Assembly (NCBI RefSeq): GCF_902686445.1
Contig: NC_062217.1
Coordinates: 174,595,598-174,659,597 of the forward strand
From: Sciurus carolinensis
Lineage: Eukaryota > Chordata > Mammalia > Rodentia > Sciuridae
Direction: 5' to 3'
Length of the DNA stretch: 64,000 nucleotides
A program made the translations under genes and the position numbers. The notes below the pieces were generated by a model, which saw only the letters and a program-made list of their open reading frames with translations, did not search any database and was not told the origin of the DNA. Position 1 is the stretch's first letter; each line of letters opens with the position of its first letter. Positions 45,568 through 58,392 of the stretch are shown piece by piece.

Positions 45568-47534
45568 GAGCTTCTCAATTTCTTTTCTATTATTATCATC
45601 CCTTCTGGAATCTTGCAGATATTTTTCTGAACTTACTCCCCATGACATGTTAAGATCAGATACCCTATATATCCACTTAAGTGCTAAATACATATCCTTG
45701 TTAGATATGTAAGAAGAGTAAGAACTTGATGCCTTCCAGAAATCAGTTTTTGTCGCCCCATTATCTTTGCTGAGATGTACAACTGGGCCAAAGGCAGTTT
45801 AATCAATAGTCTGTTTGGAGGGATGTGGACAGAGTAAAGCCTAGGGAAGCCCCAAGGGCAGGATATCAGGACCACAGTGGTCCTCTCATGAAGGTACAAA
45901 AGGAGGCGGTGGTGTGACCACCAGTAAAAGAGCCAGAGTCTCTGGAGACAGTCCCTGAAGGCATGGAGACCATGGAAAGACTGAACATTGTGGGAACCAC
46001 AGCTCAGTGGGATGGACCAGCAATGATGGAGACAAACACCTGGGTCTCTCTCGCCCTGGGTGGTTCCTGGGGACTCTCCTGGACAAGCTCAGGGGAATCC
46101 AGTGGTTTTGGTTGACAACAGCCATCCTTCCAGGACATAGGGAAGGACAGGGCAGGCAGAGAATGGAGAGGGTGTGTGGACAGAGGGGCCAGCAGGCATC
46201 TGTCCAGCAGCCTGGCCTCTTGCTGTCCTTGGCCTCTTCTCTCCCTTAGATCTCTGGACATCAGCTACTCCTCCTCCTGTGGACCAGTGCTCCCTGGACC
46301 TCAATCTAGTCCTTCTCCTAGTCTTATCTGAGTGAGTCAAGTGTGTTCTTGCCTCCCATCATCCCCTGCAGGCTCCAGTACCCAAGGGCTCATCCACTCT
46401 GCTAGGACAGTTGCAGGGCTCTCTCTTCAACCTCCCTGCTGCCCCTCTGTCCTTGGTCCCTGGCCATACCACACCCCATGCAGTACGAGAAGCCTCAGGG
46501 CTCTGGCCTGCTCTGTCCTGATCCTGCTCCTGGGAACATACCTCTTTGGAACAGGAACACATGCTCCTGCAAACCGTGATGTCCGCGTCTGCCTCCAGGC
46601 GTGCCCACTGCTGCTCTGGAACGTTCCTCTGAGGACCCCTTGCAGCTGCAGCTGCACCATGCGGGACGAGAGCTCCTGGGGCAGGGAGACACCCTCTCTG
46701 CTCACCTGTGAGGGTGGGCATGGGTGGTTGTGAGGAGCGACGCCCTCCCGGCAGGGTCTTGAGTGCACAGGGGCACACGGTCCTCAAGGCTTGTCCGGCT
46801 GCCCTGGTGCTTCCTTGCAGAAAGCAGCTTGGCCTGGGCCATCTGAAAACTCTCCCTGAGAACCCAGGTCTCCATCCGGTCTTCCTGTCCTGGAGTGTGT
46901 TTGTGTTCACCACTCAGGGTCAGAGGGGAGGGCAGGGTGTCAGGACAAACCAGAGTGCCTGGTTTCCTGGGGACCCCCGCCCATCCTCTTTGTGGGGCTG
47001 TGGTAGACTCTGTAAGTGGATCAACGCAGCTGCGTGGGGCCCTCGGACCCTAAGCTGTCCCGTTGGCAAGTCCTGCTCCCCAGGCCAACCCCATGCAGGG
47101 TACACTCTGCTATAGGACAGCCCTCTGGAGTACAGGGGTGAGGGCTGCAGCTGTGGGGTAGGCCCAAGACGAAGGTGGGCAGAGGGCATGTTCCACTGTG
47201 ACCACAGTGTCAACACGTGCAGCCCCCAGGTGAGCAGAGGAGGGATCCACACAGCTCTGCCCCCAGTGAGCCTCTGTCCAGAAGTCGGGGCCCCCAGAGC
47301 CATGCAGGCAGGACAGGGTGGGAGACATCAGGGCCCCCATCAGAGGACCAAGGCAGGCACACGGGGCCTCCGAGGGCAGAACACTCCAGCCCCCTTCCCG
47401 CATCCCCCAGGGTGAAGGTGTGGGGAACATTGCAAGAGGCATCCAATCTCACCTTGAAAATGAACTCTTGTGCTGCAGAAGCCACTCCGAGGCCATGACT
47501 TTAATCCCTTCCCAAGGGCAGAGTCCTGCTGACT
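45568..47534. other. Unique sequence, no gene recognised
   Basis: AT-rich until about 45,900, then GC-rich. Open frames on both strands are unrecognised. Confidence 0.4.
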
Positions 47535-47612
47535 GAGTCACCTAAAGGTACCACCTACCAACACTTCAAATTTCGGACACATGACCTTGGGGGTCACATT
47601 CAGACCAAGGCA
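47535..47612. repeat. Interspersed repeat fragment, probably same unnamed family
   Basis: The words 'aaaggtaccacctaccaaca' and 'acatgaccttgggggtcaca' followed by 'ttcagaccaaggca' match the 3' part of the LTR-like repeat also seen at 40,140 and 61,520. Confidence 0.5.
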
Positions 47613-47830
47613 CCATTGAGGCAGCCTTGGTTGGTAGGACAGAAAAATTAGTCACAACTGGAATGTCTTCCTGCTGCAGAGGCAATCCTATGAATTGATT
47701 TGAGAGTCAAGAGCACTAAAATTGGGATTCTCTGTAGGTGAATAGAGAATATTGTAGCTATCAATATGATTCTCCCTTTACAGTTTCAGGGCAATAAACT
47801 CTAAAGAAAGCGATTTCAGTGGCAAATGAC
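47613..47830. other. AT-richer island, possible conserved noncoding element
   Basis: AT-richer than its flanks, without a repeat or coding pattern I recognise. Candidate only. Confidence 0.25.
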
Positions 47831-50224
47831 ATCGTGAAGCAGTGTGTCCCGGCAGGCTCTGCCCCACACCACCCATCCAATGTCACTGCCCAGGAGGGAC
47901 ACACAGTGTCCGGAGCTGTGGTAAAGCAAGTCTGTGGGTGTCCTCAGAGCCAGCTGGGGTCAGGCCCTGCGGGCTCCTGGCAGCCCACTCCTCTCTTGCA
48001 GGCCTGGGCTGGAGGCCTGAGTGGGGTTCATTCTCCCCTCCTTCCCAAAAACGGTGCTGGATGCAGACACGTGGGCCCCTCACTGGGACCTCTCCTCAGG
48101 ACCAGAGCAGGAGCGTGGCCAGGTGAGGCCAGTCAGAGGGTGACAATCTGCTGAAAGTCACCACAATGTGACTCTTTTTCCCTCCTGTTCTACTCCTGGG
48201 TCATGAGGAGCTGAGGGCACAGAGGCCATAGCCTCCTGCCTGCTTCTGGGAGGACAGACTCCAGGTGCAGAGAAAGGGGAGCCAGGAGCCAGGGCAGGTT
48301 AGGGTGGGAGGTCATCCCCAAAGTGGAGGCCAGGGCCACGGGGTGGGGGGAGCACCAGGGGCTGTAGGGAAGCTGCCCTCTTGCCTGTCCTCAGATGGCG
48401 TCTGCACGCAGGTCAGCAGCTGCAGCATGGGGGTCGGGAGGCCACCTGAGCAAGGAGGGTGTGGCAGGGAGACCACACAGGGACATAGCGAGCCACAGCC
48501 AGGGCCGCGGCCCGTCTCTGGGACTCCAGGAGCGCCTGACACGGGGCTCGGGGAGGCTGCTGGCCCACCTGGGAAGGAGCCGCTCCAGGGCTCATCAGGC
48601 TGCAGGTCCTGGTGCCCCAGAGAGGAGACACACTCTGAAAGATGGAAGCTGTGGTGGAGAAGAGATCTGAATTCATTTTATTAAAAGGAATACGCGCTTT
48701 GGGACTTGCCATCCGTGTGAATGATGAAATCAAGTGCCCCCGGAAGTAGCCTGTTAGGATAAAGGACAGCTCCGAGCTGGTTGGGTGTCACAGGACATCC
48801 ATGTGGAGAGACTCGGGAGGCTGAGTCCAGTGGCCTTGCCCACCCCGAGAGATCCGTGGGACGGGCTGAGCGGAGCCCTGCTGTTCTGCTGGCCTCATGA
48901 GGTCCGGGCGGTGTGCACCCCCAGCTGGCTTCAGGGCGACTCTCCCCCAGACTGCTGCCTCTCTGCATCGGGTCGGTGACGTTCTCCTGGAGGCCGACAC
49001 CTGAGCCAAGCGGTGCTCACCTTCCCAGGATCACACGCCCCTGCTCCTGTCGCCCTCTGTGACCCAGCACTTGGTGGTCACTAGCAGACGCATTTACCTT
49101 CCCTCCTCCAGGAGGCAGGGCAGACGGGCCAGTGAGGCGTGAGCAGCCATTGGCTGAGACAGTGGAGAAGCAGCCGGCGCACGTGAGGCTGACCACACGC
49201 AGCTTAGCTCCACCCTGAAAGCAAACGTGGTCGGCCGTGAGTGGGAACTCACGATTAGGACTCATGACTGACCCGCACAGGTGGCTAGTGGGTGTCCCTG
49301 TGAAGGGCCAGCTTCTCCTGGTCACTGAGTTCCTGCAAATGTGGTCCAGTTAGTCACGTCTGAAAAGCTAGCTGTAAAGAAGCGTGAGAAGCATCTGTGT
49401 GACCTTGAGCACAGGTGGGCGAGACCCTAGCTGAGCGCCTGCCGGCTGGTTCCTGCAGTCGGGGACGCAATCGGGGACACAGCTGGGGCCACTTGAGTCA
49501 ATCTCTCCTCATGGGAAGCCTAGTGCTTCCCGGGGTTCACCAGTCACCTGGAACTCGTCCATGCCTGGCCTCTGTTGTGTGTGCCCATGGCTCACAAGGT
49601 GGCCAGGCAGGCTGTTGGGCCACCTGGAAGTGGACTCAGGGCAGGGAGGTGGCAGAGGAGCAGCACTGGAGTGTCTACCCGTCCGTGCCCCTGGACCTGT
49701 CCTGGTCGCCTAGAGGAGTCTGGATTAGCTCTCACCCAGGAGGGTCACTCAGCTGAGGACAGGGTCACCGGGGCAGGGAGTGTGGCCAGGAGGTGCTCTC
49801 CTCACACCTGATGCCTCACTGTACCTTCATTCCTATTATTTAAAATTCATAGCTGAAGACCATCTGAAAACATGAGTTCTCATTCAGCAGCAGCAGGAGT
49901 TTGTGGTTGTGCTCGTGTCTTTCTGTCCTCCGCTCTGGTGGAGTGCAGTTGGCCGTGTCTCTCTTCTGACCGGCTTCACGTCACACACGCACCCCGAATT
50001 AAGCCAGGAGCCTGCGTGAGGAGAAAGGAAAGAGCCGAGGGTGTGGACAGGAGTCCTCTCCAGTGTCCCCGCCAGTGCTCAGTGGCAATTTGCTTCATGC
50101 TTGTTCATTTCCACCAAAAAAAAACAATCTAAAGGCCATCGGCGCCTGCCTGACACGGGCTTCGTCGTCAGCGGCCCTCCTGCTGGCTCGTCCAGTGGAA
50201 GAGAGCAAACGTTTCGTATGTCCT
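47831..50224. other. GC-rich unique sequence, no gene recognised
   Basis: Open frames overlap on both strands. None is recognisable. Confidence 0.4.
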
Positions 50225-50360
50225 TGATTCCATAATACTCATTTGCCTCTCAAAGACCCTTGGAAGTAGGTCCTCGTCTCCTTTTTCAGGGACGCAGGGA
50301 CAATGGCAGCTCACCCAAGGACACTCGGTTGATATTTGCAACTCAGACACTGACACAGGC
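50225..50360 (+). mobile_element. MIR SINE fragment, sense
   Basis: The MIR order is visible although diverged: a 'gtcctcgtctcctttttcag' segment matching the 'cccattttacagatg' region, then 'gcagctcacccaaggacact', then 'tatttgcaactcagacac', in place of the usual 'gggattcgaacccag'. Confidence 0.5.
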
Positions 50361-53300
50361 TTGGGTCCCCCAGCCCAAGTCTGTTCCCTTCATGGCACAA
50401 TCTGGCACATGGCATGGTGGCTTCACTGGGCTGATTCCCAAAGAGTCTGTCCCCAGAGATCAGGGTCTCACCAGGGAGAAACGACCAACCAGCAAGAGCA
50501 GCCGTGTAAGGACAAAGCCAGGAGGCGTCGTTGACATTACTGAGCCCTGAATGTCCAGGGATTTCCTCTAAGGACAGAGATGTGTGGTCCCACCGACTGT
50601 GGACGGGGAGGACGTAGTCCACAAGGCAGAGGGCTCGCTCTCTCCTGGGAACACCGGGGCATGTTTTAACAGCTATGGTGAGAGCCAGCAGTGAGGGGTG
50701 ACAGGCAGAGGGACAGGCTAGTCTGCGCACCTGAGGGGCCTGGAGAAGCTGGGGGCAGGTGGCAGCTGCTTCCCTGCTCCCTGAGATTCAGAGGTGTGAA
50801 GATCTGCAGGACAGCAAAGGCAGACACGTTCCCCCAGTGACCCCCACACGGTGCCCAGCAGGTCCCCTGCCTGGCAAAGTAAGCAGGCAGGTGGGGCCAC
50901 AGGCAACCTGCAGCAGTGACCACGCCGGACACCCACACTCGGCCCTGTGCAAGTCCTCCTGGGAGACAGGCAGTGCCAGGGAGGCCAGGGCTCACCAGGA
51001 GGCTGGGCTGGGATCCGCTGGGCTCCAGGGAAAGCAAAGCCCAGGGGACCTGGCCCTGTGCTAGGGACATGGCGGAGATGAGACGGAGAAAGGACAGGCC
51101 CAGCAGGAGGCATGGGGAACAGGCTTCCGCCTCAGAGTTTGTCCTACTAAGGTACGCAGTGTTCTGAACACCAGTGGCCGTGGCGAATGTCGTGATGAAA
51201 ACACACGGGCTGTCCAGTCGCTTTAACAGACCTGGGCACTTTGACCACAGTCCACAGGCTTTTAGGGTGTAAAGTGGTATGGCTTTAAGAGACTGCCCTG
51301 GGCTCCTCTCTGGACCCTCCACAGAGATATGCTGCCTGCGTAACCTGTTCTTCCATGCACAAGGGGCCCTGGGCCAGGGTCCTGTCAGGGCTGCCACCTG
51401 GGACCAGCAGGCTGTGTCCTGCACAAGGCGCCTGTGCAGGCTGGAGGGGGCCACAGGAGTCTGAGTGCCCAGAGGAACCCCTGTCCCTGTGACTCAGCCT
51501 GCTGCACAGGTCCAGGGGGAGCTGTGACTCACATATAAATCCAGCCGCCGCTGCAGGTTCTGGCGTCTACGCAAATGCCCCTCAGCGCTGTCTATGCTCC
51601 CCTTGTTCTGGAGACTCACCGCGGGACCTGCGTCCTGCTTCAGTGTGTAGCGGTGAGTCCTGGAGGGGGCCAGGCTCCATCTACAGCTTCTCTTACTCAT
51701 GGAGAGTCGACTGCTCTGTGTCCCTCCTCACAATGACGCTGCAACCCGGGTTCTGACACAGGTCACCGGGTGCACTAGGAGGGCTGGTTCAGAATCCGGC
51801 CTGGGACTCTGCAGTCCTCTGGCTTTTCCCAAGTTGTGCTCAGAAGTGCTTGAACGGCTGGCTCCTCTCCATCCCTGAATGGCGGCTTCTGTCACTGCCC
51901 TTCCTCACCGCGCGGGACTCCGTGGGCTGCGTGGGCAACTCCCCTGTCCTGGGCATTTCCCTGGTGACGGAAGAGGCCCAGAAGTCAGGCCTGTGGGCAT
52001 TCCGAGTTCCTGTTGTGCACGGCTCCTCATCTGCTCAAGTCCCATCTTCGTCCTGCTGGTGGCTGTTATTGACCTGAGGCACTGACGGCTCGCGCCTCAA
52101 TTGTCCCCTCTCTGTTTCCCGCTCCATTTTATCTGAGGTGTCCTCTGTTGTTGGGATGTAAAATTCAGCCTCTCCACTCTCACCTCTTCGTCCATGACTT
52201 TTTCTTTGTATTTTCTGGCTAAGAAACATTTCCCCACCCTCATAATCAAAGATTCATTCCTAAAAATGATTCCGAGACCTCTGTAAATCTGTTTTTTTTA
52301 CTTCCATCTTTGGGTTCTATTGCTGACACACAGAAGTGTCTTGGAACATGTTTGTGCCTGGCTGTGTCTCCTTGCTTCCTCTTCTATATTTTATGTGTCG
52401 TCGATCTGCATGTGGAGCTGATGGAGTGCCGCAGAGCGCCGGTCCACAGCCCCTCCTGTACAGAAGTCGGCTCCAGGTCTGGGCCCTTGGGACGGGCCAG
52501 AGGACACGGCTTCTTGGTGGCAGTGCAGGTGGGGAGGCGGAGGAGGGCTGCCCTCGGCCTCTGAGGGGAACCCAACTCCACAGCTCAGGTCCCCGGCCTC
52601 CGCTGTCACTCCCAAGGTCAGCAGAGGCAGCATGGATTCTGCCAGGGCACATGCCCCCTGCCTGTGTGCTCAGGGGCGTGGGGTGTTGGACCCTCCAGCT
52701 GGCCTCCCAGTCCCTGACCCTCTCTTGCTGGAGAGGGGCGGCTCTATCAGGATGCAGGATTCGCTGCAGCAATTCCTCCTGTCCTCAGCAGTCGCCTCTT
52801 TAAAGGAAGCCCCAGGCACAAAGGCGGGCTGGGTGGTGTGAGGAAGACGTCCCTCCCTCGAGCTCTCCCGTGCTTCGGCCACTTGCCCTCTTCCTGGCTC
52901 GGGCACACTGGTCTTGCTGCCTGTGTCCTCAGGCTGAATCCTGTGCTCAGACACTGGCACCGCCCATCACAGACAAGCAGTGGGTTCTGTGTCTGCACAC
53001 GGCCCACACCCTGGCTCTGTGCTGTCCCCAGGAACCGCCTGCAGGGAGCGTGTGACAGATGAGGCACTGGCAGAGCAGGGTCCACTTTGTCCAGCATGGC
53101 GTATTCCCTCTGAACTCTCCTCCACAAATGCTGGTTCAGAAGACCTGTTTCCTCTCCCAGGTTAGCTCAGAAGACAGGAGCGGCCAGGGCAGGAAGCACG
53201 CTAGACTCAGAGGTAACCGTCTCTCAAACGCAAACTTAGGTGCTTCCAGGGCCTCAGGCCCTGGACAGTGGTGGCTCCTCTTCCAGCGCTGGTGAAATTC

Positions 53301-54579
53301 GACCTTTAGATCTCATTCTACACATGTGGCGACCACTGCTGGGATCTGCTTCCCTCCGCTGGGCCCTCCCCGCCTCCTGGGATGTCTTCCCAGAAGCCTC
53401 CACCCAGCTGTGGCTTCCCACACCCCTTCTAGCCTTTCAGACCCATGGAACCCACAGCGCCTTTCTGTTTTCTCCTCGCCAGCCTCTCCCTGGTGAACTC
53501 TGGACAGGCCGTGAGCGTGGATCCCAGGGGCCCACGAGTCAGTCGCCTTGCCTCTTGCCGGAGGGTCTGGCTCTTGCACCTCAGTGTGCTGGGTGTTGCA
53601 GGGGGCCTGGTCTTGGGCACCAGAGAGCCAAGCCTCAAAAAGCACCCACCTGCCCCCACACGGGAGAACCGCGGCTCCACAGGATGCCGCCTTCTGCTGA
53701 AGGAACTCGCAGCCATGCTCCGTGGGAGCTCTGCTCCCTCCAGAAGGCACACCGGGTCCCCCGACCAGCACTGGACTCGCCTTCCTGCGTCAATGTCCAT
53801 CTCAGGCCCTCCCAGGAGTCCACGCAGCCCTGCAGACACTGAGGTGCTGCCACGCCCTCCCCACCCCTCCCCATCGCCAGGGCACCCTGCTTGGGTTTGC
53901 ACAGCAGCACGCACAGCCGGGGGGAATCTGAGCCCCAGCACGCCGAGTACTAGAGCCGCTCTCTCCTTTCTGCAGTGGGCCCGAGGCAGCCGGGTGCCAG
54001 CTTGACAGGAGAAGCAGAAGTCAGAGGGTACTTTGTAAAATATATGCAAATGTGTATTCCGCCACGTTTCATATTTTAAATCTCTTAAGACTCCCAAGAG
54101 TGGCCAACTGGCACAGGAGTTCCTGGCCACCCTCTCCAGCTGCCCCAACATCAGCATCCTGTGAGAAATGTGACACCACAGATGTGTAGGGGTCACTACT
54201 GCACCTGAGGCCTGGGGCCTGCAGGCCTCCTGCGAAGTGTCAAGTGCTGTGTGATTTGGGACACTCCTGGGGGCCCTCCTCCCTGCAGGTCAGTGCATAC
54301 CCAGAGGCCCACGCCGTGCTCAGACATACTGTCCATCCAAGAGTCCAGATTCACAAACCCAGCAGGGAAAAGAGGAACTTCTCTCATGCATTTCCCAAAA
54401 AAAGCCAACCTTGGCCGCCAGCCCCCACTGTGCAGATGAGGGGAAGGACCAGAGCTCAAGATGGCCCAGCTCCCGACCTAAGAGCCCCTGTTCTATTGCA
54501 ATGTGAGCTCTTTAGTGTTTAAGGTCATGCTTGGGGTTGAGCTTGACCAAGGCCGACAGACATCCAGCAGGGCTAACAC
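50361..54579. other. GC-rich unique sequence, no gene recognised
   Basis: Long frames on both strands (for example 51,454-50,666 minus, 53,240-53,842 plus, 54,196-53,429 minus) overlap each other and have no domain I recognise. A weak MIR-like trace lies at about 54,425-54,510. Confidence 0.4.
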
Positions 54580-54990
54580 AAACTTCCAGAGGAGGCCACT
54601 GTGGGACCCCAGCATCCCTCTCATCGACACGATTATAATGGATCTTTAAAGGATCCAGCATGAGCTCAAATCAGGCTGCAGCTCTGGAGACACAGACCTG
54701 AGTTTGCTGAGTGGTTAATTGTGGCTAACTGGAAAGTAGTGGACATATGCCAATATTTATGCAGATAGCAAACCTGCCCAGGGACCATGCCCTGGGGACT
54801 TCAGCTCAGCATGGCCATCGTCCAAAGACTAGGGGCCTGCTTTCACAGAGCAATTTAGACTGCTTTGTAGATTGGATGGAAATAAATTTTGAATATTAAT
54901 GTTAATGGTGTCGAAGGTTTGTAATCAACTCCTCACTCCTAAATTTAGACCCAGCGGTGTGTCTCTGAAGGAGCAGGTTGGGAGGGCCTT
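54580..54990. other. AT-rich unique island, possible conserved noncoding element
   Basis: AT-richer than its flanks, not a repeat I know. It contains an octamer-like 'tttatgcagat' near 54,757, a 'gtggttaattgtggctaact' segment near 54,711 and 'gaatattaatgttaatgg' near 54,892. Such clusters occur in developmental enhancers, but function is inference. Confidence 0.3.
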
Positions 54991-57590
54991 GGAAACCATC
55001 CTGGCAGGGGGCTAACAGCTCAGTTGTTCACCTCTGCTGGCAGCCGGAGGGCTTTGTATGAGCATTAGGATGTAAGATCCTGAAATGCGAAAGAAGCAGT
55101 CTAACAAATCCCCCAAGAACCAGAGTTTGCAAAATCTGCGTAGCTACCCCGCGTGGTTCCTGAAGCAGAGCTGGGGAGAGGGCTCGCAGAGCACTGACGC
55201 ATTGTGCAGACCGCTCCCGAGAAATGGGGGTGAAGCAAGAGGATGAGGGCAGGGAGTGAGCACAGGGGCTTCCTGGAGCCTGGCGTCCTTCCCTGCCAGG
55301 CCCCAGCGTCTGGGGACACGTGCAGCAGCCAGGCACTGGGCAGGGCACCTGAGCACCTGCCTGGCCACTTCCCCTCACAGGGTGCCCACCCTGTCTGACA
55401 GAGGCCAGGCCCCTGCAGCTGTGGCTGACCAGAGGCCTTACAGCTCCCTCTTCACCACCTGCTCTGGGCACCCCTCTCCTTGGCTGGCACTTTTCCTGGT
55501 CCCTGTGGTTTGTCTGGTGAGGTCACCAACTCCTGAGGGCTAAGAGCCCTGGTACACTTCGCTCTTGGGACACAGGCTCTGAGGTGCCCTTTAGGGTCAC
55601 AACAGGGCATGGGGTGGCCGGGGCCTCCAGGGCTTACCTGAGTGCCCATGCTTTTCCCTGTCTCCACTGCAGGCTCTGGGCACCACCAGGGGAGTGGAAC
55701 CCCACCTAACCCTACCGACGCTGGAGCATGGCATGCCGTGCTCTCCTGCAGAGTGGGCGAGCGGCAGCAGAGGTGGAGGGTGCCCCTCGCAGGGTGGGCG
55801 AAGGACAAAGAGGTTGGCAAGACAATCCTCACCCTGCAGGACCAGCAGTGAAAAGCCACTGTCCCCTTCCGTGCCTGGAGAGAGGTGGGAGAAGAGCGTC
55901 TCACTGCTCACGTTCTTCCCCGGGCAGGGCACCAGTGCGCCAGGCCTGGGAAGGAGGCCTCCCTGCCCCGAGCCTCGGAGGAGTGTGGGCTCTGCTGAGC
56001 AGAGGGAGAGGCGGCCGGGGCAGGGCCAGAGGTGAGCTGAGGGTGCCTGGAGGAGCCCCAGAGCCAGGCTCCATCAGATGCAGCTCAGGCCTGGGCAGGC
56101 AGCACCCAACACTGGGCAGGGGCCACCCTCCTGCCCCAGAAGCACGTGTCCTTCCAGGGTCCCAGGGCGATGCCTCTCGCCCGGACAGGACAGGTGATGG
56201 GAGTCCATTTTCCTCTGCTGATCTAGTTCCTGAGGAGCTAGTGAGGAATTCTGAGTGATGCGCAAGCTGGGTGCCAGAGGGTCAGCAGGCTGGGAAGGTG
56301 GCCAGCACGGCCACAGCCTCACACCTCAAGGGAGGCTCCTTGGGTGTTCTGAGGGCGGCTGCCCCTCCGTCAGGCGAACACAGTGCCTGGACTGGAGCTG
56401 AGTGAGAATTCTGGAAGCAGGGACGCTGATGAACCCCAGCCTCAGTGCCACTGCTTCTTCTTTCCTGGTGGCCATGTGACATGTAAGGGAGGAGGAGGTC
56501 CCTTCCCCAAGCGAGGGAAACGCTGGCTGGGTCTCAGCAAAGCCAGCTCCGCCCCTCCACCTGGGTAGGGTCTCATGGAGGAAGGGGCTGGACTCTGCTC
56601 GGGCTCTGAGTCTCCCAGTGGCTGGAGCAGAGGGAACCCCTGCCTCCCGGGGAGAGGAATCGGGGTGCTCACAGCACCCCCTCAGCGGGCTGGTTTCCGG
56701 AGCCCGGGGTCAAGCCTCACACCTGCCCCAAGCTGAGAGCAGAACTGTGGGAGTCCCCAGCACCCGGGGGCCCCATGACTCCCAAATCCATAGCTTGTCG
56801 ACCTGCTCCTGGGGCTGACACCACCTGTGAGTAATGTCACAGCGTTCAGGAGCCTTGCAGGGGAAGGCGCCAGGTCCCTCCTGCTCACCTGGGCCTTCGA
56901 GGTCCACACTCTGCAGAAAGGCCCGTGCCCTGGTCCCTGGGTGTTCATTTCTTTGTGAGGAGACAGATGTCTCTAGGAGCCAGGAAGGGCCAACGGGGTG
57001 GTCAGGAGTGGCCTCAGCTTCCTCTGTGCCCCTTCCTGCAGCCTCTCCGGGCTTCTGCTGGTGCAGGTGAGGGCCATGCAGACCTGCACATGTGCCCTGC
57101 TCACCAGGTGAGGAAGCCGCAGGCACGTTCTGGGACACCCATGAGGCACAGCGGGATTCTCCCACCCCCTCCTCTCTCTGGCTCTGGCTGTTGCCATGAC
57201 AACAGAAGCAGAGGCTGCGCCTCCGCCTTCACCTCTCAGAGCACCGGGGAGGGTGGGCCTGAACCCTTTTGAGCACTGATTCCTAAGGTCCTGTTGATTA
57301 CATATGACCATGGGACAAGGGCCACAGGGCCGGGGAAAGACAGCCTCAGCATTGAGCCAGGCCACTGCCTGGCGCGGGTGGCACCTGAGTGCTGGGTCCA
57401 CACCAGGTGAGGGGATCCTAGGGAGACAGCCCAAGTCCCCAGCAGGCAGGGCCGGGCTTGGGAAGGCAGGCAGGTTGATCCACACTGGCCAGGGCTTACC
57501 CCAGGCTGGAGAGTGCTGTGGGCGGGGACGATGTTGCCCATATCCCCAGGGCTTAGCAAAGGCCACCACCTTCCTCCAGCAGGGTCCCTT
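54991..57590. other. GC-rich unique sequence, no gene recognised
   Basis: Overlapping frames on both strands, none recognisable. Confidence 0.4.
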
Positions 57591-57705
57591 TAGGGAGAGA
57601 AGCAGGACACAGGGAGGAGGGAGAAGGGAAGCAAGGAGGGAGAGGGGGACAGAGGGAGGATGGAGAGAGGCGCAAGGGAGGGAGGAGGGAGGCCCCTTGC
57701 TGGAT
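57591..57705. repeat. Purine-rich (GGGA/GGAG) tract
   Basis: About 115 bp nearly all purines on the plus strand, with many GGG and GAGG runs such as 'gggaggagggagaaggg' and 'gagggagggaggagggagg'. Confidence 0.85.
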
Positions 57706-58335
57706 GGGGCGCCGTGGGCTGCCCCTTGGGCATCCTGGTCGTGTGCCTGGAGAAGAAAGCTTGACCCGCTAGGAAGATCTGTAAGTGGGAGGGTCCATCA
57801 CCTCAGGAGCAACCTGGAGAGACTCCTGCATTCCTGCTCTTTGGTGGGCAGGCGAGAGCCGTGCCTGGGGGACCCGTGTGCAGACTCGGGGGAGACCCCC
57901 AGCAGCCTGGCTCAGCACAGCCAGGCCCTCCACCACTGTGAACTCCTGCAGAAGAGAGGATTCAACCCGTAGGTACACATGCAGTTAATTAGCAGCTTCC
58001 TAGGGTTATGCAAAGGGCACAGATTTTCTGCTTATTCAATGTTTTCCTGCTAAAGACCAAGATAGGTGGGTCTCAAGTTACCGTGAAACCCAAGCACCTC
58101 CGTGTGGCTTTCCTCCTTGCTGTGGGGCCCGTGGAGCTCGTTACACACCCAAGGAAAGTAAGCGTGGTTCCCAGAGCCTCGGAGGGCCAGCGAGTGTGAG
58201 TGTCCACCGACAACTTCCCAGGGATTGTGAGGAGGAGACCCGCCACACGCAGAGCCAAGCGCCCGGTTCTCTTTGCTGTTGGTCTCCCACAATCTCTTAA
58301 TATGGGCAGCCTCCCCAAAGACCCTTTTGCAAAAT
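57706..58335. other. Unique sequence, no gene recognised
   Basis: Nothing recognised between the purine tract and the GA repeat. Confidence 0.4.

Positions 58336-58391
<56 letters not shown>
58336..58391. repeat. (GA)n microsatellite
   Basis: About 56 bp of GA repeat with a single interruption (gaaag) in the middle. Confidence 0.97.

Positions 58392-58392
<1 letters not shown>

Noticed and set aside
50666..51454. 262-codon minus-strand frame
   Set aside because: Low-complexity, without known motifs, and overlapped by other open frames on both strands.
53240..54196. 200- and 255-codon opposing frames
   Set aside because: They are on opposite strands over the same DNA, with no recognisable homology.
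57985..58020. Telomere-like ttaggg traces
   Set aside because: Only isolated near-matches such as 'cctagggtta'. No tandem TTAGGG was seen, so the subtelomeric idea rests on composition and minisatellites only.
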